Made by a program: the position numbers and the translations under genes
The notes under the pieces: generated by a model
What the model saw: the letters and a program-made list of their open reading frames with translations, nothing else
Database searches by the model: none
Told to the model about the DNA's origin: nothing
Assembly: GCA_017380635.1 (NCBI GenBank)
Contig: JAFODP010000018.1
Location: 124,001-188,000, forward strand
Source: Bacteroidales bacterium
Lineage (GTDB): Bacteria; Bacteroidota; Bacteroidia; Bacteroidales; UBA1402
Direction of reading: 5' to 3'
Length of the DNA: 64,000 nt
Shown: one piece after another, positions 1-9,327 of the stretch
How the letters are laid out: each line of letters starts with the position of its first letter
Position numbering within the stretch: position 1 is the stretch's first letter

Positions 1-1337
1 CGCTCGAAGCCAAAGACTTTGACGACGCGCTTTCTATCCGCCAACTGAGCAATGGTCATTGGGAAATCGGGGTGCATATTGCCGACGTCACATTCTACGT
101 AAAGCCGAAATCCTTTATCGATTTGGAAGCCGAGAAGCGTGCCACTTCGGTGTATCTGGTAGACCGCGTCGTGCCGATGTTGCCCGAAGCGCTCTGCAAT
201 CGCCTCTGCTCATTGCGTCCCGACGAAGAAAAACGCTGCTTCTCCTGCATTTTCGAAATCAACAGCAAGGCCGAAGTCATCAAATCGCGCATCAAGCGTA
301 CGGTAATCAAATCGTGTCGTCGCATGACTTACGAAGAAGCGCAGGAGGTGATTGAAGGCCGTAGCGAAACGCTGAAAAACGAAATCATGACCTTGCACGC
401 GCTGGCACAGTTGTTGCGTCGCAAACGCATGCAGGACGGCGCCATCCAATTCGAAGGAACAGAAGTGCGTTTCAAGTTGGACGAAAACGGCAAGGCCATC
501 GAAGTTTATTTCAAAGAATCGAACGAATCGCATCAGCTGATTGAGGAATTTATGTTGCTGGCCAACAGAACCGTAGCCGAATTCGTCAACAAAAAAGGCA
601 CGACGCCCAAAGCTTTCGTTTATCGTGTACACGACTTGCCCGACATGGAAAAACTGGCCGACTTGTCGAAATTCATCAAACGATTTGGTCACACGCTCAA
701 CACTGATGGCGACCACAAACAAATGAGCCACAACATCAACAAAATGTTGGGAGAAGTGCATGGCACGGCCGAAGGAAACATGATTTCTGCGCTCACCATT
801 CGAGCCATGGCAAAAGCTGTTTACAGCACCGACAACATTGGCCATTATGGTTTGGCTTTCAAGCATTATACGCATTTTACCTCGCCTATTCGCCGTTATC
901 CGGATATGTTGGTGCATCGTTTGTTGGAACGCTATCTGAACGATGGAAAAAGTTTCGACCGCGAACGTCTGGAACGTCAATGCGAACATTGCTCGGCCAT
1001 GGAACAATTGGCAGCGCAAGCCGAAAGAGCTTCTATCAAAAGCAAGCAAGTGGAATTTATGGCCGAACAATTGGGCAAGACTTTCACAGGCACCATTTCG
1101 GGCGTGATGGAATTCGGGCTCTTCGTGGAATGCAACGACAACAAATGCGAAGGCTTGGTGCCCGTTCGCGACATGGACGACGACCACTATATTTTCGACG
1201 AAAAGAATTATTGCCTGATTGGCCGTTACACCAAAAAAGTGTATCGTTTGGGCGACACGGTAGAAGTGATGGTAGCTCGCGCCGATATGGACAAACGACA
1301 ATTGGATTTCGTGTTGGTAGAAAACGAGACTGTATAA
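1..1337 (+). CDS. rnr: Ribonuclease R (3' part; 5' end outside window)
   Basis: A 3'-5' exoribonuclease that degrades structured RNA in the cytoplasm. The reading frame is open from base 3, so the N-terminal cold-shock domains and the start of the RNB domain lie outside the window; 444 residues are visible. The RNB catalytic motif DFDDALS, whose Asp residues bind Mg, is at visible residues 5-11, followed by GVHIADVTFYV. HFTSPIRRYPD, another RNB signature, lies near base 870. An S1 RNA-binding domain fills about the last 90 residues (GTISGVMEFGLFVE, then GLVPVRDMDDD). The Lys/Arg-rich tail of E. coli RNase R is absent, so a plain RNase II/R family name is the safe fallback. Confidence 0.93.
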   Translation, partial: LEAKDFDDALSIRQLSNGHWEIGVHIADVTFYVKPKSFIDLEAEKRATSVYLVDRVVPMLPEALCNRLCSLRPDEEKRCFSCIFEINSKAEVIKSRIKRTVIKSCRRMTYEEAQEVIEGRSETLKNEIMTLHALAQLLRRKRMQDGAIQFEGTEVRFKLDENGKAIEVYFKESNESHQLIEEFMLLANRTVAEFVNKKGTTPKAFVYRVHDLPDMEKLADLSKFIKRFGHTLNTDGDHKQMSHNINKMLGEVHGTAEGNMISALTIRAMAKAVYSTDNIGHYGLAFKHYTHFTSPIRRYPDMLVHRLLERYLNDGKSFDRERLERQCEHCSAMEQLAAQAERASIKSKQVEFMAEQLGKTFTGTISGVMEFGLFVECNDNKCEGLVPVRDMDDDHYIFDEKNYCLIGRYTKKVYRLGDTVEVMVARADMDKRQLDFVLVENETV

Positions 1338-1431
1338 AATGAGAAAAGGTGCCTCGGCTCACGCAGAAACACCTTCAAACATATATAGAGGAAATTAAAA
1401 AGAGTCGTTTTTTCGGGCCACAAAAATATAG

Positions 1432-1439
1432 TATTTTTG
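1432..1439 (+). promoter_or_regulatory. Bacteroidetes -7 element upstream of ahcY
   Basis: TATTTTTG matches the Bacteroidetes -7 consensus TAnnTTTG. It lies 51 bases before the ahcY start in the 153-base gap after rnr. A T-run about 20 bases upstream is a poor -33 element. The rest of the gap is AT-rich with only a weak AAGGTG/CACCTT inverted repeat. Confidence 0.5.
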
Positions 1440-1490
1440 CCACATTAGATGCAAGTATTTGAAATTCGTTACAAAAAAATTTAAAAAAAT

Positions 1491-2909
1491 ATGGATTTAA
1501 CATTATTTGACAAAATTCCTTACAAAGTAGCCGATATGTCCTTGGTTGATTTCGGTAGAAAAGAGATAGAAATTGCCGAAAAAGAGATGCCGGGCCTGAT
1601 GGCTATCCGTCAAAAGTATGGTCCACAAAAGCCGCTGAAAGGCGCTAGAATCATGGGATCGCTGCACATGACCATCCAAACGGCAGTGCTCATCGAAACA
1701 CTTACCGAACTGGGCGCCGAAGTGCGTTGGGCCAGTTGTAACATTTTCTCTACCCAAGACCATGCCGCTGCCGCAGTGGCCGAAAGAGGCGTGAATGTTT
1801 TTGCGTGGAAAGGCGAAAGCCTGGAAGAATATTGGTGGTGCACCCTGCAGGCGCTCACTTTCGAAGGCGGCAAAGGCCCCAACCTCATTGTGGACGACGG
1901 TGGTGATGCTACTTTGATGATACATTTGGGTGTACAGGCCGAAAAAGATGCCAGCATCTTGGAAACGCCTTCGCATGGCGAAGACGAAGCCGAACTGAAA
2001 AGCATCCTGAAAAAAGTCCTGGCCGAAAAACCCGGATTCTGGAATGCCATGGTGCCCGAAATCAGAGGTGTATCGGAAGAAACCACCACGGGCGTAAATC
2101 GTCTGTATCAGATGATGTCCAACCAGGAATTGCTCTTCCCCGCTTTCAACGTGAACGACTCGGTAACCAAATCGAAATTCGACAATCTCTATGGTTGCCG
2201 CGAATCTTTGGCCGACGGCATCAAGCGTGCCACCGACGTGATGATTGCCGGAAAAGTGGCCGTTATTTGCGGTTATGGCAATGTGGGTAAAGGTTGTGCC
2301 CAATCGATGAGAGGTTTTGGTGCGCGCGTCATTGTGAACGAAATCGACCCGATTTGTGCTTTGCAAGCTGCCATGGAAGGTTACGAAGTGAAGCCCATGG
2401 AAGATAGCCTGGAAGAAGGCGACATTTACGTTACCACCACCGGCAATTTCGACATTATCCGCATCGAGCACATGGAAAAGATGAAAGATTGCGCCATCGT
2501 TTGCAACATCGGCCATTTCGACAACGAAATACAAGTGGATCAGCTGAAGAAATATCCGGGCATCCGTCATCGCAATATCAAGCCTCAGGTAGATCAGTAT
2601 TTCTTCCCCGATGGTCACAGCATCATCCTTTTGGCCGACGGCCGTCTGGTAAACTTGGGTTGCGCCACCGGTCACTCTTCTTTCGTGATGAGTAACTCGT
2701 TCACCAATCAGGCGTTGGCTCAAATGGAACTCTGGGCCAAGGATTATGCCATCGATGTGTATCGTTTGCCCAAACACTTGGACGAAGAAGTGGCTCGCCT
2801 GCACCTCGACCACGTGGGCGCCAAGCTCTCTGTTTTGACTCCCGCTCAAGCTGAATATCTGGGCGTGCCTCAAAATGGTCCTTTCAAAGCCGAACATTAC
2901 CGTTATTAA
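1491..2909 (+). CDS. ahcY: Adenosylhomocysteinase
   Basis: Hydrolyses S-adenosylhomocysteine to adenosine and homocysteine, relieving product inhibition of SAM-dependent methyltransferases and feeding methionine recycling. At 472 residues it has normal family length. Visible signatures are [13 protein letters not shown] at about residue 83, the NAD-binding GYGNVGKG at about residue 260, [12 protein letters not shown] near the end, and the typical C-terminal HYRY. The ATG follows an AT-rich leader with a -7 motif 51 bases upstream. The next gene starts 8 bases after the stop, so the two are probably co-transcribed although functionally unrelated. Confidence 0.97.
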   Translation: MDLTLFDKIPYKVADMSLVDFGRKEIEIAEKEMPGLMAIRQKYGPQKPLKGARIMGSLHMTIQTAVLIETLTELGAEVRWASCNIFSTQDHAAAAVAERGVNVFAWKGESLEEYWWCTLQALTFEGGKGPNLIVDDGGDATLMIHLGVQAEKDASILETPSHGEDEAELKSILKKVLAEKPGFWNAMVPEIRGVSEETTTGVNRLYQMMSNQELLFPAFNVNDSVTKSKFDNLYGCRESLADGIKRATDVMIAGKVAVICGYGNVGKGCAQSMRGFGARVIVNEIDPICALQAAMEGYEVKPMEDSLEEGDIYVTTTGNFDIIRIEHMEKMKDCAIVCNIGHFDNEIQVDQLKKYPGIRHRNIKPQVDQYFFPDGHSIILLADGRLVNLGCATGHSSFVMSNSFTNQALAQMELWAKDYAIDVYRLPKHLDEEVARLHLDHVGAKLSVLTPAQAEYLGVPQNGPFKAEHYRY

Positions 2910-2917
2910 TTTTCGCC

Positions 2918-4066
2918 ATGAGTCAGCCACTCAATAAAATCGTTATCGTTGGGCCGGCGCATCCTTATCGGGGAGGCATTGCTACTTTTAGCGAAAGATT
3001 GGCCCGACAATTTCAGGCAGAAGGCAAAGAGGTGGAAATGTTCACCTTCACGCTACAATATCCCGGATTTTTATTCCCCGGCAAGACGCAATACAGCGAC
3101 GAAGCCGCGCCCGAAGGACTGAAAATCACACGCAATATCAGTTCGGTAAATCCCATCACATGGATAAAAGCCGGTCGTCAGCTCAAGAAAATGCAGCCCG
3201 ACATGGTGATTTTTGCCTATTGGATGTCGTTCATGGCGCCATGCATGGGAACGATAGCCGCCTTTTTGCGCAAGAGTCGTTGCAAATGCATCGGATTGAT
3301 TCACAACATGATACCGCACGAACCGAATATCTTGGACAAAATCTTGCCCGGCTATTTCGTCAAAAAGATGGACGCTTTTCTGGCGCTTTCACAATCGGTG
3401 GCCAACGACGTGAATCGTTTCGACAAAAAAGGCAAGCCCAAGATGTTTCGCCCGCATCCCATCTACGACCATTACGGTGAGTTGATGCCTCGAGAAGAAG
3501 CCCTACAGCTTTTGAAGCTCGATGCGGATTATCGCTATATTCTTTTCTTCGGATTTATCCGCGAATACAAAGGCCTGGACATGCTTATCGAAGCCATGGC
3601 CAACCAAGAACTGCGACAAATGCCTATAAAACTGATAGTGGCCGGCGAATTTTACGAAGACGAAAACAAATACCTTGGCCGCGTGGAAGAATTAGGCCTG
3701 CAAGACAAGATAATTTTCTACAAACAATTCATTTCCACCAACGAAGTGAGCCGTTATTTCAGCGCCTGCGACATCGTGGCATTGCCCTACAAAACAGCTA
3801 CCCAAAGCGGCGTGACGCAAGTGGCTTTCCATTTTGAAAAACCCATGTTGGTAACCAAGGTAGGCGGTTTGGGCGAGATTGTGCCGCACGAAAAAATCGG
3901 CTACGTGGTTGAGCCTCAGCCTGCAGAAATTGCCACGGCTTTGAAAGATTTCTTCCTTCGTCAACGGGCAGCCGAATTTACGGCCAATATACCCGAAGAG
4001 AAGCAAAAATACGCATGGTCAAATTTAACGACGGCGCTTGAAGATTACTACCGCTCTAATAGCTAA
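2918..4066 (+). CDS. Glycosyltransferase, GT4-like (GT-B fold)
   Basis: A probable sugar-nucleotide-dependent glycosyltransferase of 382 residues, likely for cell-surface glycan synthesis. The N-terminus, IVIVGPAHPYRGGIATFSERLARQ, is the acceptor-side Rossmann half with the glycine-rich loop of GT4 enzymes (shown in part: PAHPYRGGIATFSE). The C-terminal half has ILFFGFIREYKGLDMLIEA and DIVALPYKTATQSGVTQVA, the usual donor-binding region. Acceptor and donor cannot be told from sequence. It starts 8 bases after ahcY. Its last 42 bases overlap the 3' end of the convergent yfhO-type gene. Confidence 0.85.
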   Translation: MSQPLNKIVIVGPAHPYRGGIATFSERLARQFQAEGKEVEMFTFTLQYPGFLFPGKTQYSDEAAPEGLKITRNISSVNPITWIKAGRQLKKMQPDMVIFAYWMSFMAPCMGTIAAFLRKSRCKCIGLIHNMIPHEPNILDKILPGYFVKKMDAFLALSQSVANDVNRFDKKGKPKMFRPHPIYDHYGELMPREEALQLLKLDADYRYILFFGFIREYKGLDMLIEAMANQELRQMPIKLIVAGEFYEDENKYLGRVEELGLQDKIIFYKQFISTNEVSRYFSACDIVALPYKTATQSGVTQVAFHFEKPMLVTKVGGLGEIVPHEKIGYVVEPQPAEIATALKDFFLRQRAAEFTANIPEEKQKYAWSNLTTALEDYYRSNS

Positions 4067-6466
4067 GAAGCCCAAAACCACATAGATAAGGATGGCGCAT
4101 ATAATTGATATGACGCCATTTTTATATACGCTGTCGGGACGGAATTCGAAACGAATGTCGTGATTACCGGCCGGAATATTCAAGGCACGCAAAGTATAGT
4201 TCACGCGAAAATGTTCCACCGCTTTGCCATCGATATAGGCTTTCCATCCGTAGGGATAATAGATTTCCGAGAAAACGGCAAGGCGATCGGTTTTCGAGAA
4301 CGACTGATATTCCAGCACATCGGGCGCATAAGAACTCAGACGAATCTGCGAGGAAGGATCGGCACCGGCTTGGAAATCCTTCACGAAAGAAGCAAAATCA
4401 TTATCAAGAACAGCCGTGCTGCGCAAATCTATCTGATTGAGCGCGGCACATTCTTCGTTGGGCGTGTTCACCACCATCACCGAATCGACAAACCAAGCAT
4501 TGCCGAAAGCGTCCGGATTGCGTTGTTCCACAGGTCCCTGAGAAGTATTCACCACAATATACTTGGCATTCAGCATATTGATAACGGGCATGTGCATCTT
4601 GGAAATATGTTCGTCAATCAGATCTTGATAACGGCGCAACTTGGCAGCATGGTAACCGCCCAAAGATTTCAGATAATAAGAGGTGCGCGAATCGTTGAAA
4701 GTATTGGCCGCCAGATTCAGCACGCGGAAATGCGGATCCTGATCTTTCAGAATACGTGCTTCGTAAGGCTGCATCTGGAAATAATTCTTGTTTTCTTTCT
4801 TCGTCACAAAATTGTCTTGATTGAAGAAACGTTGGTTCACCGGCCACATATCGGCCAAAACCAATACGCCCAAAATCAGCACGAAATAAGCATCTTTCAG
4901 TTTATGTTGCGTATACACCCAAAGCAACAAGCTAGCCAAAGCAATGAAGATGAACGAACGCCAGGCATCGGCCGTAAGCATGGCCGCACGCTGTTCAACA
5001 ATAGCCAGCGACAACCACTTGGGCAATTGGGCAAACATTTGGGCATCGTTGGGTGCCGAGAAAGAGAACATCGCCTTGCCAAAGAGCGCGAAAACGAGAC
5101 AAAGTCCGGCGGTGATACCTGCAGAGATAAAAAGATACTGTTTCAATTGTTTGGCTTCCACTTCTTTAGCCATGATATTTCTCAAAGCCAAGAATCCCAA
5201 TATCGGCATGGTAATTTCGGCTACCACCAGAATAGACGATACGGTACGGAACTTGTTGTACATCGGGAAGTAGTTGAAGAACAATTCCGTAAAGGGCATG
5301 AAATTGCGACCCCAAGCCAAAAGTATCGAGAAAATGGTGGCCACCAGCAAAGCCCATTTATACGGACCTTTCACAATAAGCAAGCCCAAGACAAACAAGA
5401 AACAAACAATGGCACCGACATAGACCGGACCCGAAGTGAAGGGCTGCGTTCCCCAATAAGTGGGCACCGACTGACAGAAATCGGCCGCCGTGCGTTTGGG
5501 AATACCTTTCGATACCAAAGTTTTATAGAGTTGTGAGTTTTCGTCTAATTGATAATGCGACGAAGCGCCTTTGAAGTTGGGAATAAGCAAAGTGAAAGTT
5601 TCGTCCAAGCCGTAGCTCCAAGCCGTGGCATAATCCAAATCCAGACCGGCCGTCTTGTTAGTCTCGTCGCTAGCCTTTACCAATTCGGAATGTCCACCGC
5701 GCATGGTTTCCTTGACATATTCGTTATTGGCACGGATATTGGCATATTGCGGACCGGCTCCCAATGCCACTGCCGCCACAAAAAGCAAAGTAGCCACGGC
5801 AAAATCCTTCAATTGTTTTTCTTTGATGTGGATATACAATTCGGCGCAGAAAAGCACACCCATCAACATAATCAGATAGTAGGACATCTGCGGATGCTTC
5901 ATCAAGCCCATGAAAGAGAACAGCATGCTGAGCACAAAACCCCAGGCATATTGCTTACGATACATCAGCACGAAACCTGCCAACACCGCCGACATCCACG
6001 CAATGCCCAAAGCCTTGGTATTGTGTCCGGCCTCGATAATGATAAAGAAATACGACGAAAAGCTGATGACGATAGATCCCACGATGCTCAACCAAACATT
6101 CATCTTGAAAGAGCGCATCAGGATAAAGAAACACAGGAAATAAGCCAACAAAATGATTATCACTTCGTTGTGCAAACCGAAACGCAAGATTTTTGTGATA
6201 GGCAACAACAAACTTGTAGCCGGATATTTACCGCCACCGATTTGGTAATTGGGCATACCGCTGAACATGGAGCCTGTCCAGAAAGAATGATGGCCCGTTT
6301 CCTGGGTATAGCTTTTACATTCCTGGTAGGCGCCTTGCCAAGTCAGGTTATCGCCCGACTGCAGCACTTTGCCATCCAACACCGGAGAGCAATAAACCAA
6401 GGTGAGCACAACAAACACAAGGGCAGCCAAAAGATAAGGCCATGCGTTTTTCCAAATCGTTTTCAT
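4025..6466 (-). CDS. YfhO-family multispanning membrane protein
   Basis: A large inner-membrane protein of 813 residues. The N-terminal helix (about residues 8-30) is followed by a long polytopic region, a soluble stretch (about 560-770), and a last C-terminal helix before a basic KRRR tail. YfhO proteins resemble GT-C glycosyltransferases and have been linked to glycosylation of surface polymers; the exact reaction here is unknown. It is the last gene of a minus-strand operon, 19 bases after the Kdo transferase gene. Its 3' end overlaps the convergent glycosyltransferase by 42 bases, so the two transcripts must be antisense there. Confidence 0.85.
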   Translation of the reverse strand: MKTIWKNAWPYLLAALVFVVLTLVYCSPVLDGKVLQSGDNLTWQGAYQECKSYTQETGHHSFWTGSMFSGMPNYQIGGGKYPATSLLLPITKILRFGLHNEVIIILLAYFLCFFILMRSFKMNVWLSIVGSIVISFSSYFFIIIEAGHNTKALGIAWMSAVLAGFVLMYRKQYAWGFVLSMLFSFMGLMKHPQMSYYLIMLMGVLFCAELYIHIKEKQLKDFAVATLLFVAAVALGAGPQYANIRANNEYVKETMRGGHSELVKASDETNKTAGLDLDYATAWSYGLDETFTLLIPNFKGASSHYQLDENSQLYKTLVSKGIPKRTAADFCQSVPTYWGTQPFTSGPVYVGAIVCFLFVLGLLIVKGPYKWALLVATIFSILLAWGRNFMPFTELFFNYFPMYNKFRTVSSILVVAEITMPILGFLALRNIMAKEVEAKQLKQYLFISAGITAGLCLVFALFGKAMFSFSAPNDAQMFAQLPKWLSLAIVEQRAAMLTADAWRSFIFIALASLLLWVYTQHKLKDAYFVLILGVLVLADMWPVNQRFFNQDNFVTKKENKNYFQMQPYEARILKDQDPHFRVLNLAANTFNDSRTSYYLKSLGGYHAAKLRRYQDLIDEHISKMHMPVINMLNAKYIVVNTSQGPVEQRNPDAFGNAWFVDSVMVVNTPNEECAALNQIDLRSTAVLDNDFASFVKDFQAGADPSSQIRLSSYAPDVLEYQSFSKTDRLAVFSEIYYPYGWKAYIDGKAVEHFRVNYTLRALNIPAGNHDIRFEFRPDSVYKNGVISIICAILIYVVLGFLAIRAVVIFKRRR

Positions 6467-6485
6467 ATCGTTGATGCTTAATATG

Positions 6486-7712
6486 TTACAAATGTTTCGT
6501 CAGATAAGACATGATGCATTGGGTACTGCCGCTGTTGGTCAGCACATAGTCTTTGGCAGCTTCGCCCGCGCGGGCTTTCAGTTCGGCATCCTTGCGCAGG
6601 GCATCGAAGGCCGCCTGCAAACTTTCTTCATCGTCGATGCTTTGGGCAGCTTTTCTTTCCAGCAAAGCCTTGGCTTCGTCAAATTTCTGATAGCGAGGAC
6701 CAAACACCATTGGAATACCATAAACAGCCGCTTCGAGCGTATTGTGGATGCCCGCACCGAAACCTCCGCCAATATAGGCCATGTCGCCATAACGATAGAG
6801 CGACGACAACAAACCATAACAATCGATGATGATGCAATCGGCTTGCGCCAGACTTTCGATGGTGAGCTGAGAATAGCGCACCGCAGGTCGTTTCAGAAGC
6901 GATTCGATATACAGCAAGCGCGATTCGTTCACCTGATGCGGCGCAATAATCATCTTCATATCGCTATGTTGATTGAAATAAGGAATCAGGCGCTTTTCGT
7001 CTTGAGGCCAAGTACTGCCCGCCACCAAAACATGCGGCGCAGTGAAAGTATCGAGCATAAACAAGTGCTTGCTTTCGGCAGCCACCTGCAAAACTCTATC
7101 GCAACGCGTATCGCCACATATCTGCACTTTATCGCCCAGTTCGATGCCGGTGAGCAATTCGGCCGAAAGCTGGTTCTGCACAAAAAACTGATCGAAGCCT
7201 TTCAACATCCGACGAAAAAAAGCCGAACCGAGCGGCCAAAAATAGCGTTGCGAAGGACGGAAAATGCCCGAAATCAGATAAGCCGGAATATGATGACGAC
7301 GCAGACAACGCAAATAGTTGGGCCACAAATCGTACTTCACGAAAAAGGCGGCTTGCGGATGCACCAACTGATAAAAGCGTTTCACGGCAAAAGGCGTATC
7401 GAAAGGCAAATAACAAACCACATCGGCCTGCTGATAATCTTTGCGCACTTCGTAGCCCGAAGGAGAATAGAAACTCAGCACAATCTTATGCGTGGGATAC
7501 TGACGGCGCAAGGCTTCGATAAGCGGACGACCTTGTTCAAACTCGCCCAAAGAAGACACATGCATCCAAAAGCAAGCATCGTCGGAAGAGATTTTCTCCT
7601 CCAACAAACGAAATGTCTGCTTCTGCCCTACCACCATCTTGGCAGCTTTCTTATGAAAGAGCGCTACCAGACGGAACAGCCACACATATATTTGAAAAAA
7701 GATGCTGTACAT
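6486..7712 (-). CDS. waaA: 3-deoxy-D-manno-octulosonic acid (Kdo) transferase
   Basis: Transfers Kdo from CMP-Kdo to lipid A precursor at the inner membrane (GT30). I place the start at the ATG at 7712, which overlaps the gltX stop as TAATG; an upstream in-frame ATG would add seven residues lying inside gltX. The 408-residue protein begins with a hydrophobic membrane anchor (IFFQIYVWLFRLVALF), followed by the GT30 motif FWMHVSSLGEFEQGRPLIEAL carrying the catalytic Glu (part shown: SSLGEFEQGRP). AGSTWPQDE and GGGFGAGIHNTLEA are the C-terminal donor-site motifs. Translational coupling to gltX is likely. Confidence 0.93.
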   Translation of the reverse strand: MYSIFFQIYVWLFRLVALFHKKAAKMVVGQKQTFRLLEEKISSDDACFWMHVSSLGEFEQGRPLIEALRRQYPTHKIVLSFYSPSGYEVRKDYQQADVVCYLPFDTPFAVKRFYQLVHPQAAFFVKYDLWPNYLRCLRRHHIPAYLISGIFRPSQRYFWPLGSAFFRRMLKGFDQFFVQNQLSAELLTGIELGDKVQICGDTRCDRVLQVAAESKHLFMLDTFTAPHVLVAGSTWPQDEKRLIPYFNQHSDMKMIIAPHQVNESRLLYIESLLKRPAVRYSQLTIESLAQADCIIIDCYGLLSSLYRYGDMAYIGGGFGAGIHNTLEAAVYGIPMVFGPRYQKFDEAKALLERKAAQSIDDEESLQAAFDALRKDAELKARAGEAAKDYVLTNSGSTQCIMSYLTKHL

Positions 7713-9232
7713 TATCCCAACACTTCCACACAACGACGCAGACGCTGCAAAGTTTCAGCCTTGCCAATCAAACGGGTAATGTCGAAAATATGAGGGCCTT
7801 TGCCTTCGCCCACCAAAGCCAGACGGAAAGCATTCATAGGCACACCCATTCCGTAAGCTTTTTCTTCGCACCAAGCAGCCACTTTAGCTTCGAGAGCGGC
7901 CATATCGCTGAAATCGTCGGCTTGGAGAATAGCTTCGAGTTCGCCCATCTGCATGGCAGAAACATCTTTCCATCGTTTAGACACCGTCTTTTCGTCGTAA
8001 GACTGAGGCGCCTGGAAGAAATAGGCAGCATTGGCCCAGAATTCGTGCAAGAAATTCATACGACCTTTCACCAAAGCCAACACTTCTGCCACATAAGCCT
8101 GGGTAGTTTCAATGCCTTTGGCTTGCAGTTCGGGCAAGAGTGTAGCAGCCAGTTCCATATTGTCTTTCAGCAACATATACTGATGATTGAACCACTTTCC
8201 TTTTTCGTAGTCGAACTTGGCGCCGGCCTTGCTGCAACGCTGAATATTGAAAGCCTGAATGAGTTCGTCCATGCTAAACATTTCCTGTTCGGTACCGGGA
8301 TTCCAGCCCAAAAGCGCCAAGAAATTGATCACAGCTTCGGGGAAATAACCGGCTTCGCGATAACCTTTGCTGATATCGCCACTAACGGGATCTTTCCAAT
8401 CCAAGGGAAAAACAGGGAAATTCAGACGATCGCCGTCACGCTTAGAGAGTTTGCCTTTGCCGTCGGGTTTAAGCAAGAGAGGCAAATGCGCAAATTGAGG
8501 CATGGTATCTTCCCATCCGAAAGCACGATACAAGAGAATATGCAAAGGCGTCGAGGGCAACCATTCTTCGCCACGAATCACATGCGACACTTCCATCAAA
8601 TGATCGTCTACCACATTGGCAAGGTGATAAGTGGGCAATTGGTCGGCACTCTTGTAGAGCACTTTATCGTCGAGCACATCCGATTTGTAATGCACTTCGC
8701 CACGAATCATATCGTTGATTTCGATCAATTGATCGGGATCGATTTTGAAACGAACAGTATACACATCGCCTCTCTCCAAACGAGCTTGCACTTCTTCGGC
8801 GCTCAGGCTCAAAGAGTTGTTCATTTGCATACGGGTATGTGCATCGTATTGGAAGTTGGCATTTTCGGCACGCTTGGCATCGAGTTCGGCAGCTGTATCG
8901 AAAGCATAGTAAGCCTTGCCTTTGGCCAGAAGTTCGTCCACGTAACGCTTGTAGATATCACGACGTTCCGACTGACGATAAGGTCCGTAATTTCCACCGA
9001 AACCTACGCCTTCATCAAATTTGATGCCCAACCAGGTAAGACCTTCCACAATGTAGTCTTCTGCGCCGGGCACAAAACGTTTGCTGTCGGTGTCTTCGAT
9101 ACGAAGTATCATATCGCCACCCAAATTCTTGGCAAAGAGATAATTATATAATGCGGTACGTACACCTCCGATATGCAAAGCACCCGTAGGACTGGGCGCA
9201 AAACGCACGCGAACTTTTCTTGTTGCTGACAT
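7712..9232 (-). CDS. gltX: Glutamyl-tRNA synthetase
   Basis: Class I aminoacyl-tRNA synthetase charging tRNA(Glu) in the cytoplasm; 506 residues, normal length. The ATP-binding HIGH-type motif is in [13 protein letters not shown] near residue 12, and the KMSKS equivalent is KLSKRDGD at about residue 258. The C-terminal anticodon-binding domain is present. It is the first gene of a gltX-waaA-yfhO operon on the minus strand and is divergent from the 7TM-HD gene. The stop overlaps the waaA start by one base. Confidence 0.97.
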   Translation of the reverse strand: MSATRKVRVRFAPSPTGALHIGGVRTALYNYLFAKNLGGDMILRIEDTDSKRFVPGAEDYIVEGLTWLGIKFDEGVGFGGNYGPYRQSERRDIYKRYVDELLAKGKAYYAFDTAAELDAKRAENANFQYDAHTRMQMNNSLSLSAEEVQARLERGDVYTVRFKIDPDQLIEINDMIRGEVHYKSDVLDDKVLYKSADQLPTYHLANVVDDHLMEVSHVIRGEEWLPSTPLHILLYRAFGWEDTMPQFAHLPLLLKPDGKGKLSKRDGDRLNFPVFPLDWKDPVSGDISKGYREAGYFPEAVINFLALLGWNPGTEQEMFSMDELIQAFNIQRCSKAGAKFDYEKGKWFNHQYMLLKDNMELAATLLPELQAKGIETTQAYVAEVLALVKGRMNFLHEFWANAAYFFQAPQSYDEKTVSKRWKDVSAMQMGELEAILQADDFSDMAALEAKVAAWCEEKAYGMGVPMNAFRLALVGEGKGPHIFDITRLIGKAETLQRLRRCVEVLG

Positions 9233-9272
9233 AGCTATTTTATTTTGATTACCTTATTTATAAATGAAAGTG

Positions 9273-9280
9273 CAAAAGTA
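9273..9280 (-). promoter_or_regulatory. -7 element for gltX operon
   Basis: Read on the minus strand this is TACTTTTG, a full match to TAnnTTTG, 41 bases before the gltX ATG. No clear TTTG is seen at the -33 position. On the other strand a weaker TACTTTTA at 9294-9301 could serve the divergent HD gene. Confidence 0.5.
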
Positions 9281-9327
9281 CATTATTTTTTCTTACTTTT
9301 AGCCACTTTTTTCAAAACAGCAAAGAG

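Noticed and set aside
210..1301. Long open antisense frame opposite rnr (363 codons); similar ones opposite ahcY, yfhO and waaA
   Set aside because: Composition is His/Phe/Gln-rich nonsense produced by the codon bias of the sense genes; the sense strand carries complete family motifs.
1338..1490. Terminator of rnr or SAH-sensing leader of ahcY
   Set aside because: Only a 6-bp AAGGTG/CACCTT repeat with a large loop and no T-run; no conserved riboswitch core.
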